64,000 bases of DNA, taken from NCBI GenBank assembly GCA_963800475.1, contig CAWDAZ010000003.1, forward strand, positions 124,001-188,000, read 5' to 3'. The DNA is from Palsa-465 sp963800475 (GTDB lineage Bacteria > Actinomycetota > Thermoleophilia > Solirubrobacterales > Solirubrobacteraceae). The notes below the pieces were generated by a model. It was not told where the DNA came from and did no database searches. It saw only the letters and a program-made list of their open reading frames with translations. This document shows, piece by piece, positions 39,679 to 48,407 of the stretch. Every line of letters begins with the position of its first letter. Within the stretch, counting starts at the first letter, position 1. The position numbers were made by a program, and so were the translations under genes.

Positions 39679-40794
39679 ATGAGCGAGCAAGACAAGGGCG
39701 CGGGGAACGCGGCGACTGACGCGAAACGCCAGGCCGCGCTGAAGGGCGCGCTCAGCCAGATCGAGAAGCAGTTCGGCAAGGGCACCGTGATGCGGATGGG
39801 CGACCCGGGCGCGCGAGTGGCCTGTGATGCAATCCCCACAGGGGCGCTGCCGCTCGACCTCGCGCTCGGAATCGGGGGAGTCCCGCGGGGCCGCGTCGTA
39901 GAGATCTTCGGCCCCGAGTCCTCAGGCAAGACGACGCTCGTATACCACATCCTCGCCGAGGCTCAGAAGCTCGGGGGCGTATGCGCGTTCGTGGACGCTG
40001 AGCACGCCATGGACCCGCTGTACGCGCAGCAGATCGGCGTCGACATCGACGAGCTGCTGGTTTCGCAGCCCGACTACGGCGAGCAGGCGCTCGAGATCGT
40101 CGACATGCTGATCCGGTCCGGCGCGGTCGATGTGATCGCAGTCGACTCGGTTGCGGCGCTGACGCCGCGCGCCGAGCTCGAGGGCCAGATGGGGGACCAG
40201 ACCGTCGGCCTCCAGGCGCGGATGATGTCTCAGGCGATGCGGAAGCTGGCCGGCACGCTGAATCGCACTCAGACCTTGTGCGTGTTCACAAACCAGATTC
40301 GGGAGAAGGTCGGCGTGATGTTTGGATCCCCGGAGACGCAGCCCGGCGGCCGGGCGCTGAAGTTCTACTCGTCCGTGCGTCTCGATATCCGGCGCATCGA
40401 GACGCTCAAGGACGGCACCGAGGCGGTCGGCAACCGCGTCAAGGTGAAGGTCGTCAAGAACAAGGTCGCGGCGCCGTTCAAGCAGGCAGAGTTCGACATC
40501 GAGTTCGGCAAGGGCATCTCGACCTCGGGCTGCCTGATCGACTACGGCATCGAGCACAACATCATCACCAAGTCCGGCTCGTTCTTCTCCTACGGCGAGG
40601 AGCGGCTCGGGCAGGGGCGCGGCAACGCGAAGGCGTTCCTGGACGAGCACCAGGAGATGGCCAAGGAGATCGAGCGCAAGATCTACGAGGCGCTCGGGAT
40701 CGGCCGCGATCTGGTCAAGCCGATCGAGGGACGCGAGGAGCCGCCGCTGAATCCGGTCGAGGACGTCGAGGACGTCGAGGGTCGCGCCGCATAG
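39679..40794 (+). CDS. recA: Recombinase RecA
   Basis: RecA drives homologous recombination and SOS induction. The 371-residue sequence shows Walker A GPESSGKTTL, the MAW region, loop L1 near EGQMGDQTVGLQARMMSQ, loop L2 near NQIREKVGVMFGSPETQPGG and the C-terminal domain with an acidic tail (EDVEDVEG). No intein is present. ATG at 39679 follows AAGGAG by 11 nt. The stop codon TAG overlaps the first base pair of a possible AUA start of recX. Confidence 0.98.
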   Translation: MSEQDKGAGNAATDAKRQAALKGALSQIEKQFGKGTVMRMGDPGARVACDAIPTGALPLDLALGIGGVPRGRVVEIFGPESSGKTTLVYHILAEAQKLGGVCAFVDAEHAMDPLYAQQIGVDIDELLVSQPDYGEQALEIVDMLIRSGAVDVIAVDSVAALTPRAELEGQMGDQTVGLQARMMSQAMRKLAGTLNRTQTLCVFTNQIREKVGVMFGSPETQPGGRALKFYSSVRLDIRRIETLKDGTEAVGNRVKVKVVKNKVAAPFKQAEFDIEFGKGISTSGCLIDYGIEHNIITKSGSFFSYGEERLGQGRGNAKAFLDEHQEMAKEIERKIYEALGIGRDLVKPIEGREEPPLNPVEDVEDVEGRAA

Positions 40795-41255
40795 CGCCTG
40801 AAGTCGATAAAGCGGTCGCGCTCGCCTACCGGCAGCTGAATCGCCGGGAGCGCTCGGTAAGCGAGGTGCGAGAGCACCTGCTTGCGCGCGGCGCCGATCC
40901 CGAGGTGGCCGAGATCGCGGTCGTGAAGCTCCTCGAGCAGGGGGCGCTCGACGACGCTCGGTTCGCGCGCGCGTTCGTACAGGACAAGCGGACGCTCGAG
41001 CGGTGGGGCTCGGAGCGGATCAGGCGCGGCCTGGAGGCACGCGGGGTCGATCGCGAGATCGCCGAGCAGGCGCTGGCGAGCAGCCCGGACCCCGGCGCGG
41101 CCGAGGAGACCGAGCTCGATCGGGCGATCGAGTTGCTGCGGACCCGGTTCCCGGAGCCGCCCCGAGGCCGCGACCGCGACCGCGCGCTCGGCGTCCTGCT
41201 GCGCAAGGGATACGAGTACGAGCTGGCGCTCGAGGCGCTGCGGAGCACCGTTTGA
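40791..41255 (+). CDS. recX: Regulatory protein RecX, probable non-canonical AUA start
   Basis: RecX binds RecA filaments and modulates their activity. The family's three-helix repeats are clear: AVALAYRQLNRRERSVSEV, KLLEQGALDDARFARAFVQ, RWGSERIRRGLEARGVD and a C-terminal repeat. No ATG, GTG or TTG occurs in frame between the recA stop and the first conserved helix; the first (GTG at 40866) would remove half of repeat one. ATA at 40791 overlaps the recA TAG as ATAG and has GAGGG (40777-40781) 9 nt upstream, ideal for a coupled start. A -1 frameshift from recA would be an alternative, but no slippery heptamer is visible. Confidence 0.85.
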   Translation: MAPEVDKAVALAYRQLNRRERSVSEVREHLLARGADPEVAEIAVVKLLEQGALDDARFARAFVQDKRTLERWGSERIRRGLEARGVDREIAEQALASSPDPGAAEETELDRAIELLRTRFPEPPRGRDRDRALGVLLRKGYEYELALEALRSTV

Positions 41256-41707
41256 CCCAACCAGTAGCAGGACTTCACGATCATCGTGCACGACCAGTGT
41301 CCCGGAGGAGGGAGGTCGGGTCGAAGACGTCAGCGCGAACTTTCGGGAACTCTGCAAGGGCAGCGTGACGTTCACCGCGCGCCTCTCGTGATCGCCGCTG
41401 CAGCGTTTGCGCGCCCAGGCTCCCGGTACTACGATCCCGTCAGCGAACGAATGGCCTGCGGGCCGTAAAACACCAGGAAATTTCCGCTTTCATTGGATAC
41501 CGGACTTTAGTGTCGACGGCGATCTTCACAGGGCCACCCGGCCCAACCGAACACCCCCTCACAATCAGCAGCTAGCCGCCGCCTGAAGCGCGCTCGGCGC
41601 CCTGCCGGCGTCCGTTCATGCGTTCCGCATGGGCCACTCGGTCGCTCCGACAACCGAAGCTGAGGAGACGGTCAGGGCAAGCCGCCCCGGCCAGGAGAGG
41701 ATCGATC
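41256..41707 (+). other. 452-bp gene-free stretch upstream of rny
   Basis: No protein-coding or RNA gene recognised. A locally AT-richer island at 41467-41515 contains a perfect 10-bp palindrome GGAAATTTCC (41476-41485) followed by CATTGGATACC and TTTAGT, possible promoter or operator elements for rny. The stretch just before rny contains AGGAGAGG, its ribosome binding site. A GGAGGAGGGAGG-type purine run lies at about 41300. Confidence 0.4.
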
Positions 41708-43090
41708 ATGGACATCATCGGTGCCGCAGCGCTGATCGCGGTAGGACTCATCATCGCTGCGCTCGTGTACGGACGCACGCACCGCACCCCGGCGGTCGCC
41801 CTCGGCGAGGCTGGCGGCCCCGCGCCGACCGATCGGCAGCTCGACGAGCGCAGCGCCGCGCTCGCGCGCCGGGAGGAGGTCGTTGCGGGCCGTGATGCCG
41901 AGCTCGAGAACGAGCGCCAGGCGCTGGAGGCCAAGCGGCACGAGCTCGAGCTGACGCTCGAGCAGGCGTCCGGGATGTCGGCGGCGAGAGCCAAGCAGCT
42001 GCTCCTCAAGGAGATCGAAGACGACGCCAAGCACCACGCCGCGCGGCGGATCCGGCAGATCGAGGAGGAGACCAAGCGCGAGGCCGAGCGCCGGGTGCGC
42101 AACATCCTGTCGGTGTGCATGCAGCGGCTTGCGGCCGGCCACGCGAGCGAGACGACCGTGTCGGTGGTGCAGCTGTCGGGCGACGACATGAAGGGCCGCA
42201 TCATCGGTCGCGAGGGCCGCAACATCCGCGCGCTTGAGAACCTGACCGGCGTCGACTTCATCATCGACGACACGCCGGGCGCGGTCGTCCTGTCGGGGTT
42301 CGACGGCGTCCGGCGGGAGATCGCGCGGATCACGCTCGAGAAGCTCCTCCAGGACGGAAGGATCCATCCTGCGCGGATCGAGGAGGCCTTCTACCAGGCG
42401 AAGTCGGAGCTCGAGGAGCACATGGGCGAGGTGGGGGAGGAGGCGGTCTTCGAGGCCGGAGTGCAGGGACTCGATCCGCAGTTGATCCGCCTGCTCGGGC
42501 GGCTGAAGTTCCGCACCAGCTACGGCCAGAACGTGCTCGATCACTCGGTCGAGGTGTCGCGGCTGGCGGGGATGATGGCCGAGGAGCTCGGCGCCAGCCC
42601 GAAGACCGCGCGGCGTGCCGCGCTGCTGCACGACATCGGCAAGGGAGTGACCCACGAGATCGAGGGCCCGCACGCACTCGTCGGCGGTGAGCTGGCCCGC
42701 AAGTACGGCGAGCCGGAGGCCGTCGCGCACGCGATGGAGGCCCACCACAACGAGGTCGACCCGCAGACGATCGAGGCCGTGATCGTGCAGGCCGCCGACG
42801 CGCTCTCCGGCGCTCGTCCTGGAGCGCGCGGCGAGTCGCTCGAGCAGTACGTGAAGCGGCTGCGCGACCTCGAGGATCTCGCGATGCGCCACAACGGCGT
42901 CGAGAAGGTCTACGCGATGCAGGCCGGCAGGGAGATTCGGGTGATGGTCGCCCCCGGCGCGATCGATGACGACGCGGCGACGCTGCTCTCCTACGAGATC
43001 GCCCGCGAGATCGAGAAGCAGCTCGAGTACCCCGGCCAGATCAAGGTGACCGTGATTCGCGAGTCACGGGCCGTCGAGTACGCCCGCTGA
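41708..43090 (+). CDS. rny: Ribonuclease Y
   Basis: RNase Y is a membrane-anchored endoribonuclease that starts mRNA decay. The 460-residue protein has an N-terminal membrane helix (IIGAAALIAVGLIIAALVYG), a coiled-coil of about 100 residues, a KH domain (GRIIGREGRNIRALENLTGVDFIIDDTP) and an HD domain with AALLHDIGKGVTHE, followed by the C-terminal domain. It is shorter than the usual 510-520 residues because the coiled-coil is reduced. ATG at 41708 is preceded by AGGAGAGG. Position after recA-recX is conserved in many Gram-positives. Confidence 0.95.
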   Translation: MDIIGAAALIAVGLIIAALVYGRTHRTPAVALGEAGGPAPTDRQLDERSAALARREEVVAGRDAELENERQALEAKRHELELTLEQASGMSAARAKQLLLKEIEDDAKHHAARRIRQIEEETKREAERRVRNILSVCMQRLAAGHASETTVSVVQLSGDDMKGRIIGREGRNIRALENLTGVDFIIDDTPGAVVLSGFDGVRREIARITLEKLLQDGRIHPARIEEAFYQAKSELEEHMGEVGEEAVFEAGVQGLDPQLIRLLGRLKFRTSYGQNVLDHSVEVSRLAGMMAEELGASPKTARRAALLHDIGKGVTHEIEGPHALVGGELARKYGEPEAVAHAMEAHHNEVDPQTIEAVIVQAADALSGARPGARGESLEQYVKRLRDLEDLAMRHNGVEKVYAMQAGREIRVMVAPGAIDDDAATLLSYEIAREIEKQLEYPGQIKVTVIRESRAVEYAR

Positions 43091-43290
43091 GCGCCGCAAA
43101 CCACTCGCACTGAGCGCTGAGCGGCGGGCGTCACGGAGCGCCTCGCCCGTCCCTACGAGATCGTCCAAAAATCATCCTGTCGATCGCGCCGACCGCGGTT
43201 CCGACGCACCGGGTTTGGGTAGAAGGCCCCCTGCGGGTCTCACTGGCGGGAGACGGCGGCTTTGACCCGTAGCCGCCCAGAAAGGGACTG

Positions 43291-44124
43291 ATGAAGAAGA
43301 TCGCCTGGCCGGCAGGCGCTGTGCGCCTGCCCGTTCTCGTCGGCGCCGCTCTGGCCGCGTTCGCACTGACTGCGTCGAGCGCCTCCGCGCTCACCGCACA
43401 CGGTCAGCTGCTCCGTGTCGGCCCGCGCCTGCGGTCCAACACGAACACGAGCGGCAACTGGTTCGGCTACAACCAGGGCACGCTCGAGCAGGGTGGGAAG
43501 CTGTTCAACTCGATCTCAGGGCAGTGGACGGTGCCGACCGCCACCCAGCACACCGCCGGGCAGGCCGAGGCGTCCTCTGACTGGATCGGGATCGGGGGCG
43601 GCTGCATCGACGCGGGCTGCACCGCGACTGACTCGACGCTGATCCAGACCGGCACCGAGCAGGACGTGAGCGCCACCGGGCAGGCCTCGTACGACGCCTG
43701 GTACGAGCTCGTTCCCGCCCCGGAGCTCGTGATCACCAGCCTCACCGTGCACCCGGGCGACCGGATGTCAGCCTCGGTCGCCGAGGTGGTTGGGAACTCC
43801 AACCTCTGGTCGGTCACGCTCAAGGACCTGACAACGGGTCAGTCCTACTCCACGACGGTCCCGTACAGCTCGTCTCACGCGACCGCTGAGTGGATCGAGG
43901 AGACGCCACTCGAGATTGGGACCAACGCCGGCTTCGCGGCGCTCCCGAACCTCTCGCAGCCGGCGTTCGGCTCCGCAACGACGAATGGCCAGTCGGCCGG
44001 CCTGAAGACGTCCGAGGAGCTCGACCTGACCGACTCGAACGGAAACGTGATCGGGGCTCCGTCGGCGCCGAACGCGACGGCCGACGGGTTCGACGCCTGT
44101 ACGTGGGCATCGACTTGCAGCTGA
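43291..44124 (+). CDS. Secreted glutamic peptidase (eqolisin, family G1-like)
   Basis: A 277-residue protein with a clear signal peptide (hydrophobic VLVGAALAAFALTASSASA). The mature part matches the eqolisin fold: SGNWFGYNQGTLEQ, ISGQWTVPTATQ, SSDWIGIGGG, LIQTGTEQD, YDAWYELVPAPELVI, VHPGDRMSASV and TAEWIEETPLE. In fungal scytalidoglutamic peptidase the catalytic pair is Gln and Glu; the Glu corresponds to the AEWIEE motif and the Gln probably lies in QWTVP or LIQTG. Such enzymes act at acidic pH. GAAAGGGA precedes the ATG. It is followed by a strong hairpin and a converging gene. Bacterial members are known but much less studied than fungal ones. Confidence 0.85.
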   Translation: MKKIAWPAGAVRLPVLVGAALAAFALTASSASALTAHGQLLRVGPRLRSNTNTSGNWFGYNQGTLEQGGKLFNSISGQWTVPTATQHTAGQAEASSDWIGIGGGCIDAGCTATDSTLIQTGTEQDVSATGQASYDAWYELVPAPELVITSLTVHPGDRMSASVAEVVGNSNLWSVTLKDLTTGQSYSTTVPYSSSHATAEWIEETPLEIGTNAGFAALPNLSQPAFGSATTNGQSAGLKTSEELDLTDSNGNVIGAPSAPNATADGFDACTWASTCS

Positions 44125-44141
44125 GCTGAGCAGCAGAGTGA

Positions 44142-44175
44142 GTCCGCCGCGCGCTCGCCGCAGCGCGCGGCGGAC
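44142..44175. terminator. Strong hairpin between convergent genes
   Basis: GTCCGCCGCGCGCT (44142-44155), a 6-nt loop and the exact reverse complement (44162-44175) give a perfect 14-bp GC stem between two converging genes. There is no U-run; such hairpins are thought to end transcription in actinobacteria. It can work in both directions. Confidence 0.7.
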
Positions 44176-44181
44176 ACCCGC

Positions 44182-44847
44182 TCAGTCGTGGTGATGAGGG
44201 AACGCCCCGGGCGCCGTCCAGATCCCGAACCGCGGGAGCAGCACGACGGCCAGCACGACCCCCAGCACGACCGCGCCGATCAGCGCGATCCAGCGTCCTG
44301 CGGCCCCGTTCCCGCTCGACACAGCATGTGCGTCGGCATCCGGCCGCAACAGGCCTCCGAGGCGCGGCAGGTGCCCGAGCACGTGCAGCGCCGTAAACGC
44401 GATCCAGGCGATGAAGCTGACCTTGTGGACCGACAGCCATGGGCCCCGATCGCGGGGACCGAGGAACAGCAGCACCACGCCGCTCGCGAACACGAGCACG
44501 GTCGTGAACACCACCGCCGGCGCGAGCATCCGTAGCGCAAACGGCGGCGGTCCCCGCTCGAAGTACCGCGGACTGCGCGCGTAGTAGCGGACGAATCGCC
44601 AGCCGGTGCTGGCCATCTTCAGCGTCACGGGCCCCATCAGCAGCAGGCCGAGGAACAGGTGCAGCCAGATCAGCTGACGGATCTGGATGATCGTGATCCC
44701 GAGGACCGCCAGCAGCACAACCAGCACGACGCCGGTCGCGGTCGTGAGCCACTCATTGCCGTCGACGCCACCCCCGAACAGGCGCGTGCGCGGCGAATCG
44801 CGCACACTCTGTGGTTCTTGCACCGTCTCCGAGCCGAGCACGGGCAT
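44182..44847 (-). CDS. Cytochrome-b561-like four-helix membrane protein
   Basis: A 221-residue protein with four main hydrophobic helices plus a fifth near the C terminus. Histidines placed as possible haem ligands are in LIWLHLFLGLLLMGP, SVHKVSFIAWIAFTALHVLGH and the C-terminal HHHD. This resembles di-haem cytochrome b561/ferric-reductase-like domains, but the exact family is not certain. ATG at 44847 is used; a GTG directly before it is possible. It is divergent from the two-component system at 44934 with 86 bp between start codons, so that system may control it (inference). Confidence 0.7.
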   Translation of the reverse strand: MPVLGSETVQEPQSVRDSPRTRLFGGGVDGNEWLTTATGVVLVVLLAVLGITIIQIRQLIWLHLFLGLLLMGPVTLKMASTGWRFVRYYARSPRYFERGPPPFALRMLAPAVVFTTVLVFASGVVLLFLGPRDRGPWLSVHKVSFIAWIAFTALHVLGHLPRLGGLLRPDADAHAVSSGNGAAGRWIALIGAVVLGVVLAVVLLPRFGIWTAPGAFPHHHD

Positions 44848-44933
44848 CACTGTCCGCCGCCCGGCTCAAGCATCGTTCACGGGTGGATGAGAATGCTCTT
44901 CACCCCCTGTGGAGGGAGTTTTCAATTAGCGAA

Positions 44934-45605
44934 GTGATATTGGTCATCGAGGACGAGCCCGGGATCGTCGACTTTCTGGAGCGTGGGCTTTCGGCTCACG
45001 GGTTCACCGTGCTGTCGGCGAGCGACGGCGAGACCGGGCTCGAGCGGGCGCTCGGATCCGACGTGGACCTGGTTCTGCTCGATCTGATGCTCCCGGGGCG
45101 CAGTGGGCTCGAGGTACTCGAGCGGATCAGAGCAACCAAGCCCGCGTTGCCGGTGATCGTGCTGACCGCGCAGGGCGAGGTCGAGCACCGCGTCGGAGGG
45201 CTGGACGCGGGCGCGGCCGACTACATCGTCAAGCCGTTCTCGCTGTCCGAGCTCGCGGCCCGGATCCGGGCCCAGCTGCGGATCGCCTCGCAGGCGCCGC
45301 AGACGACGCTTGGCGGGGGCGGGATCGAGATCAACCTGATCTCGCGCGAGGTCCGGCGCGACGGCGTCCCGGTCCGCCTCTCGACCACCGAGTTCGAGCT
45401 GCTCTCGTATCTGATGCGCAATCGCGGTCAGGTGCTGTCGCGGGAGCAGATCCTGCGCGCCGTGTGGGGATACGAGTACGACCCGGGCACGAACGTCGTC
45501 GACGTGTACATCGGATACCTGCGCCGCAAGCTGGGGCGCGGAGGCGCCGCGGTTCCGATCGTCACGATCCGCTCCGTCGGCTACCGCTTCGATGCGGAGG
45601 ATTAG
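44934..45605 (+). CDS. OmpR/PhoB-family response regulator
   Basis: Receiver domain with ILVIEDEPGIVDFLERGL, phospho-acceptor Asp in LVLLDLMLPGRSGLEV, VLTAQGEVE and YIVKPFSLSEL; winged helix with RLSTTEFELLSYLMRNRGQV, ILRAVWGYEYDPGTNVVDVYI and TIRSVGYRF. 223 residues from GTG at 44934, where the receiver core begins. The only good Shine-Dalgarno (GGAGGGAG, 44911-44918) is 15 nt away from this GTG but 6 nt from an in-frame ATT at 44925, so the start is not settled. It overlaps the following kinase gene by 14 bp. Confidence 0.93.
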   Translation: MILVIEDEPGIVDFLERGLSAHGFTVLSASDGETGLERALGSDVDLVLLDLMLPGRSGLEVLERIRATKPALPVIVLTAQGEVEHRVGGLDAGAADYIVKPFSLSELAARIRAQLRIASQAPQTTLGGGGIEINLISREVRRDGVPVRLSTTEFELLSYLMRNRGQVLSREQILRAVWGYEYDPGTNVVDVYIGYLRRKLGRGGAAVPIVTIRSVGYRFDAED

Positions 45606-47058
45606 CGGGCTCCTGCCGGCGGGGTTGCGCTGGCGGCTGACGGCCTGGGTGGCGGCCGTGATGGTGGTGTCAGCGGCGGCCGTGTTCGTCGTCGTCTATC
45701 AGGACACCGGCCGCCAGCTCCGCAGCCAGATCGACCGCAACATCGCCGCCCAGTCGAGCCAGCTCTCGGAAGCGCTGCTGCCGTTCGCCGGCGCGTCGCC
45801 GACGGTGATCTCCGACGCGGCCACGCGGTACGTCCGGGCGCAGCCATACACGGCCAGCTCGACGCTGCTGTTCGTGCTGATCCCGGGCGGCGCGACGGTC
45901 AGCAATCACCCCGAGGTGTTCGGCGGCGCGACCCCCGAGGCGGGCGAGACCCAGGCCGAGCAGGCCAGTGAGAACCGGGCCAGCCGGGCGCTGAAGTTCG
46001 TCCGGCTCGGCTACTCGACCCCGCGGGTTCCGGACGTGGGCCGCATGCGGGTGCTCGAGCGCACCGTCAACCTCGGCAGCGTGCGGGTTGTGGTCGCCGC
46101 GGGCGCCCCGCTCGCGCTGGTCGAGAATGCCCAGCACGACGTCGGGAGGTCGTTCCTGGTCGCGGGAGCGGTGGTGCTCGTGCTGGCGCTGATCGCCTCC
46201 TACCTGGCCGGCGCGCGCGTGTCCGCGCCGCTGCGCAGGATGGCCGCCGTCGCGGCGCGCGTGGACGCGGGAGAGCTCGCGCCACGGATGGAGGTGGCGA
46301 CGAGGCGGGACGAGGTGAGCGTGCTCGCGGACTCCTTCAATCACATGCTCGACCGGCTCGACGAGGCGTTCTCGAGTCAGCGCGAATTCATCGCCGACGC
46401 ATCCCACGAGCTGCGCACCCCGCTGACCGTGATCCGCGGCCAGCTCGAAGTGCTTGCCGCCGAGGAGCATCCGCCCGAGGCCGAGGTGCGGCGCGTCGAG
46501 CGGCTCGTGCAAGCGGAGGTCACGCGCCTGACCCGGATGGTCGGTGACCTGCTGCTCCTGACCCAGGCCGAGCGGGTTGACTTCCTGCGCCCGGAGCCGA
46601 TCGCCGTGAGGCCGTTCGTCGAGGAGCTGTGGGACGGGCTGAGCCTGACCGCGGAGCGGAGCTTTGAGCTCGGGCCGGTTCCGGACGGAGTGCTGCACGG
46701 CGATCCCGATCGGCTCGCGCAGGCTGTGCGGAACCTCGGGCGCAACGCGATCGAGCACACCGCGGAGCCCGACGGGCTGGTCCGGCTCGAGCTCGCGACG
46801 GTCGCGCCCGGCCGGCTCAGGTTCACCGTGCTCGACGACGGACCGGGGATCCCGCCGACCGAGCGCGAGCGGGTCTTCGAGCGCTTCCACCGGGTCGAGG
46901 AGGGACGCAGCCGCGTCGCCGGCGGCGGCGCCGGACTGGGACTGTCGATCGTGCGCGCGATCGCGGAGGCGCACGGTGGGATGGTGCGCGCGAGCGAGCC
47001 GGCCGACGGCGCGGGAGCGCGCATCGAGCTCGAGGTGCCGGGATTCACGCCGGGGTGA
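45592..47058 (+). CDS. Two-component sensor histidine kinase
   Basis: A 488-residue sensor: membrane helix (about 14-36), extracytoplasmic sensor region (about 37-185), second helix, HAMP (ARVSAPLRRMAAVAARVDAGEL), H-box FIADASHELRTPLTVIRGQ, N-box NLGRNAIEHTAEPDG and G-boxes LDDGPGIPPTE and GAGLGLSIVRAIAEAHGG. Start ATG lies inside the end of the response regulator gene, so translation is coupled. Partner of the regulator just upstream; stimulus unknown. Confidence 0.94.
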   Translation: MRRISGLLPAGLRWRLTAWVAAVMVVSAAAVFVVVYQDTGRQLRSQIDRNIAAQSSQLSEALLPFAGASPTVISDAATRYVRAQPYTASSTLLFVLIPGGATVSNHPEVFGGATPEAGETQAEQASENRASRALKFVRLGYSTPRVPDVGRMRVLERTVNLGSVRVVVAAGAPLALVENAQHDVGRSFLVAGAVVLVLALIASYLAGARVSAPLRRMAAVAARVDAGELAPRMEVATRRDEVSVLADSFNHMLDRLDEAFSSQREFIADASHELRTPLTVIRGQLEVLAAEEHPPEAEVRRVERLVQAEVTRLTRMVGDLLLLTQAERVDFLRPEPIAVRPFVEELWDGLSLTAERSFELGPVPDGVLHGDPDRLAQAVRNLGRNAIEHTAEPDGLVRLELATVAPGRLRFTVLDDGPGIPPTERERVFERFHRVEEGRSRVAGGGAGLGLSIVRAIAEAHGGMVRASEPADGAGARIELEVPGFTPG

Positions 47059-47084
47059 TCCCGGCCGCCGGTACCCTGGGTGCG

Positions 47085-48407
47085 ATGGCCAGGAGCTACC
47101 ACATCACGACCTTCGGATGCCAGATGAACGAGCACGACTCCGAGCGGATGCGGGGGATGCTCGAGTCGCTGGGCTACGGCGAAGCGCCCGCGCGCGAGCA
47201 GGCCGACCTGATCCTGTTCAACACCTGCTCGATCCGCGAGAAGGCCGACGACCGGTTCATCGCGCACCTCGGCGAGGCCAAGCGCGTCAAGCGCGAGCGC
47301 CCCGAGGTGGTGGTCGGGGTGGGAGGCTGCTGGGCGCAGTCGGTCAAGGACGAGGTGTTCGCCCGGTTTCCGTTCGTCGACGTCGCATTCGGGCCGGGCC
47401 AGGTGCACAAGCTCGCCGAGTTTCTGACCAGCGACTCGCTGACAGCGCAGGGGTTCTTCGAGTTCGAGTCGTTCACCGGCCGGTTGCCCGCCAAGCGTGC
47501 GCGCGAGCACCACGGTTGGGTCCAGATCAGCGTCGGCTGCAATTGCGTGTGCTCGTACTGCATCGTTCCTTCGACGCGCGGCCGAGAGGTCTCCCGGCCG
47601 GCGCACGAGCTGATCGCCGAGGTGCAGCGGCTGGCCGCCGACGGAGTGCGCGAGGTCACGCTGCTGGGCCAGAACGTCAATTCCTACGGCCGCGACCTGC
47701 CGCGCGAGGACCGCGTCAGCTTCGCTGAGCTGCTCGCGCACGTCGACGCCGTCGAAGGGATCGACCGGATCCGCTACACGAGCCCGCACCCGAAGGACAT
47801 GCGCGAGGACGTGATCCGCGCGCACGCCGGGCTGCCGGCGCTGTGCGAGCACATCCACCTGCCGCTGCAGTCGGGATCGAGCCCGGTGCTCAAGCGGATG
47901 CGCCGCACCTACACGCGCGAGCGCTACCTGGATCGCGTCGCGATGATCCGCGAGCACGTCCCCGACTGCGCGATCACGACCGACATCATCGTCGGGTTCC
48001 CGGGCGAGACCGGCGAGGACTTCTCGCGCACGCTCGAGGTCGCCGAGCAGGTCGGATACGACGGCGCGTTCACGTTCATCTATTCGCCGCGGCGGGGGAC
48101 CGAGGCGGCGACGCTTCCCGACCAGGTGCCTCACGAGCTGAAGGTCGAGCGGATGGAGCGGCTCGTCGAGGTCGTCCAGCGGCGCGCGCACGAGCGGGCT
48201 CAGCGGTTCGTCGGGCGCACGCTCGAGGTGCTCGTCGAGGGGCCCTCGCGCACCGACCCGACGCGCTTGCGCGGCCGCTCGCGTCACAACAAGGTCGTCA
48301 ACTTCGCCGGCGTCGGGGAGCCCGGCGAGCTCGTTGATGTCGAGATCGAGGGCGCAACCAGCCAGACGCTGTCCGGTTCTGGAAGGATTGCCTCGTATGC
48401 CGGGTGA
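47085..48407 (+). CDS. miaB: tRNA-2-methylthio-N6-dimethylallyladenosine synthase MiaB
   Basis: MiaB adds the methylthio group to i6A37 of tRNA using two [4Fe-4S] clusters. The auxiliary cluster ligands are C12, C48 and C82; the radical SAM motif is C152-x3-C156-x2-C159 in GCNCVCSYCIVPSTRG, with an additional Cys154. The C-terminal TRAM domain is present. ATG at 47085 is chosen because the UPF0004 domain begins there and TACCCT (47072-47077) lies 7 nt upstream without a ribosome binding site. Its partner enzyme MiaA is encoded 9.4 kb downstream, with unrelated genes in between. The next gene overlaps its end by 11 bp. Confidence 0.96.
   Translation: MARSYHITTFGCQMNEHDSERMRGMLESLGYGEAPAREQADLILFNTCSIREKADDRFIAHLGEAKRVKRERPEVVVGVGGCWAQSVKDEVFARFPFVDVAFGPGQVHKLAEFLTSDSLTAQGFFEFESFTGRLPAKRAREHHGWVQISVGCNCVCSYCIVPSTRGREVSRPAHELIAEVQRLAADGVREVTLLGQNVNSYGRDLPREDRVSFAELLAHVDAVEGIDRIRYTSPHPKDMREDVIRAHAGLPALCEHIHLPLQSGSSPVLKRMRRTYTRERYLDRVAMIREHVPDCAITTDIIVGFPGETGEDFSRTLEVAEQVGYDGAFTFIYSPRRGTEAATLPDQVPHELKVERMERLVEVVQRRAHERAQRFVGRTLEVLVEGPSRTDPTRLRGRSRHNKVVNFAGVGEPGELVDVEIEGATSQTLSGSGRIASYAG

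Noticed and set aside
40278..40793. recX starting far upstream inside recA
   Set aside because: The frame is open, but the upstream translation is out-of-frame recA sequence without RecX similarity; the conserved protein starts at about 40791.
40740..40794. Programmed -1 frameshift joining recA and recX
   Set aside because: No slippery X-XXY-YYZ heptamer or downstream structure was seen; a coupled AUA start with GAGGG spacing explains the overlap better.
43101..43160. Intrinsic terminator after rny
   Set aside because: CGGGCG and CGCCCG can pair, but the stem is only 6 bp with a 13-nt loop and no T-run follows; too weak to call.
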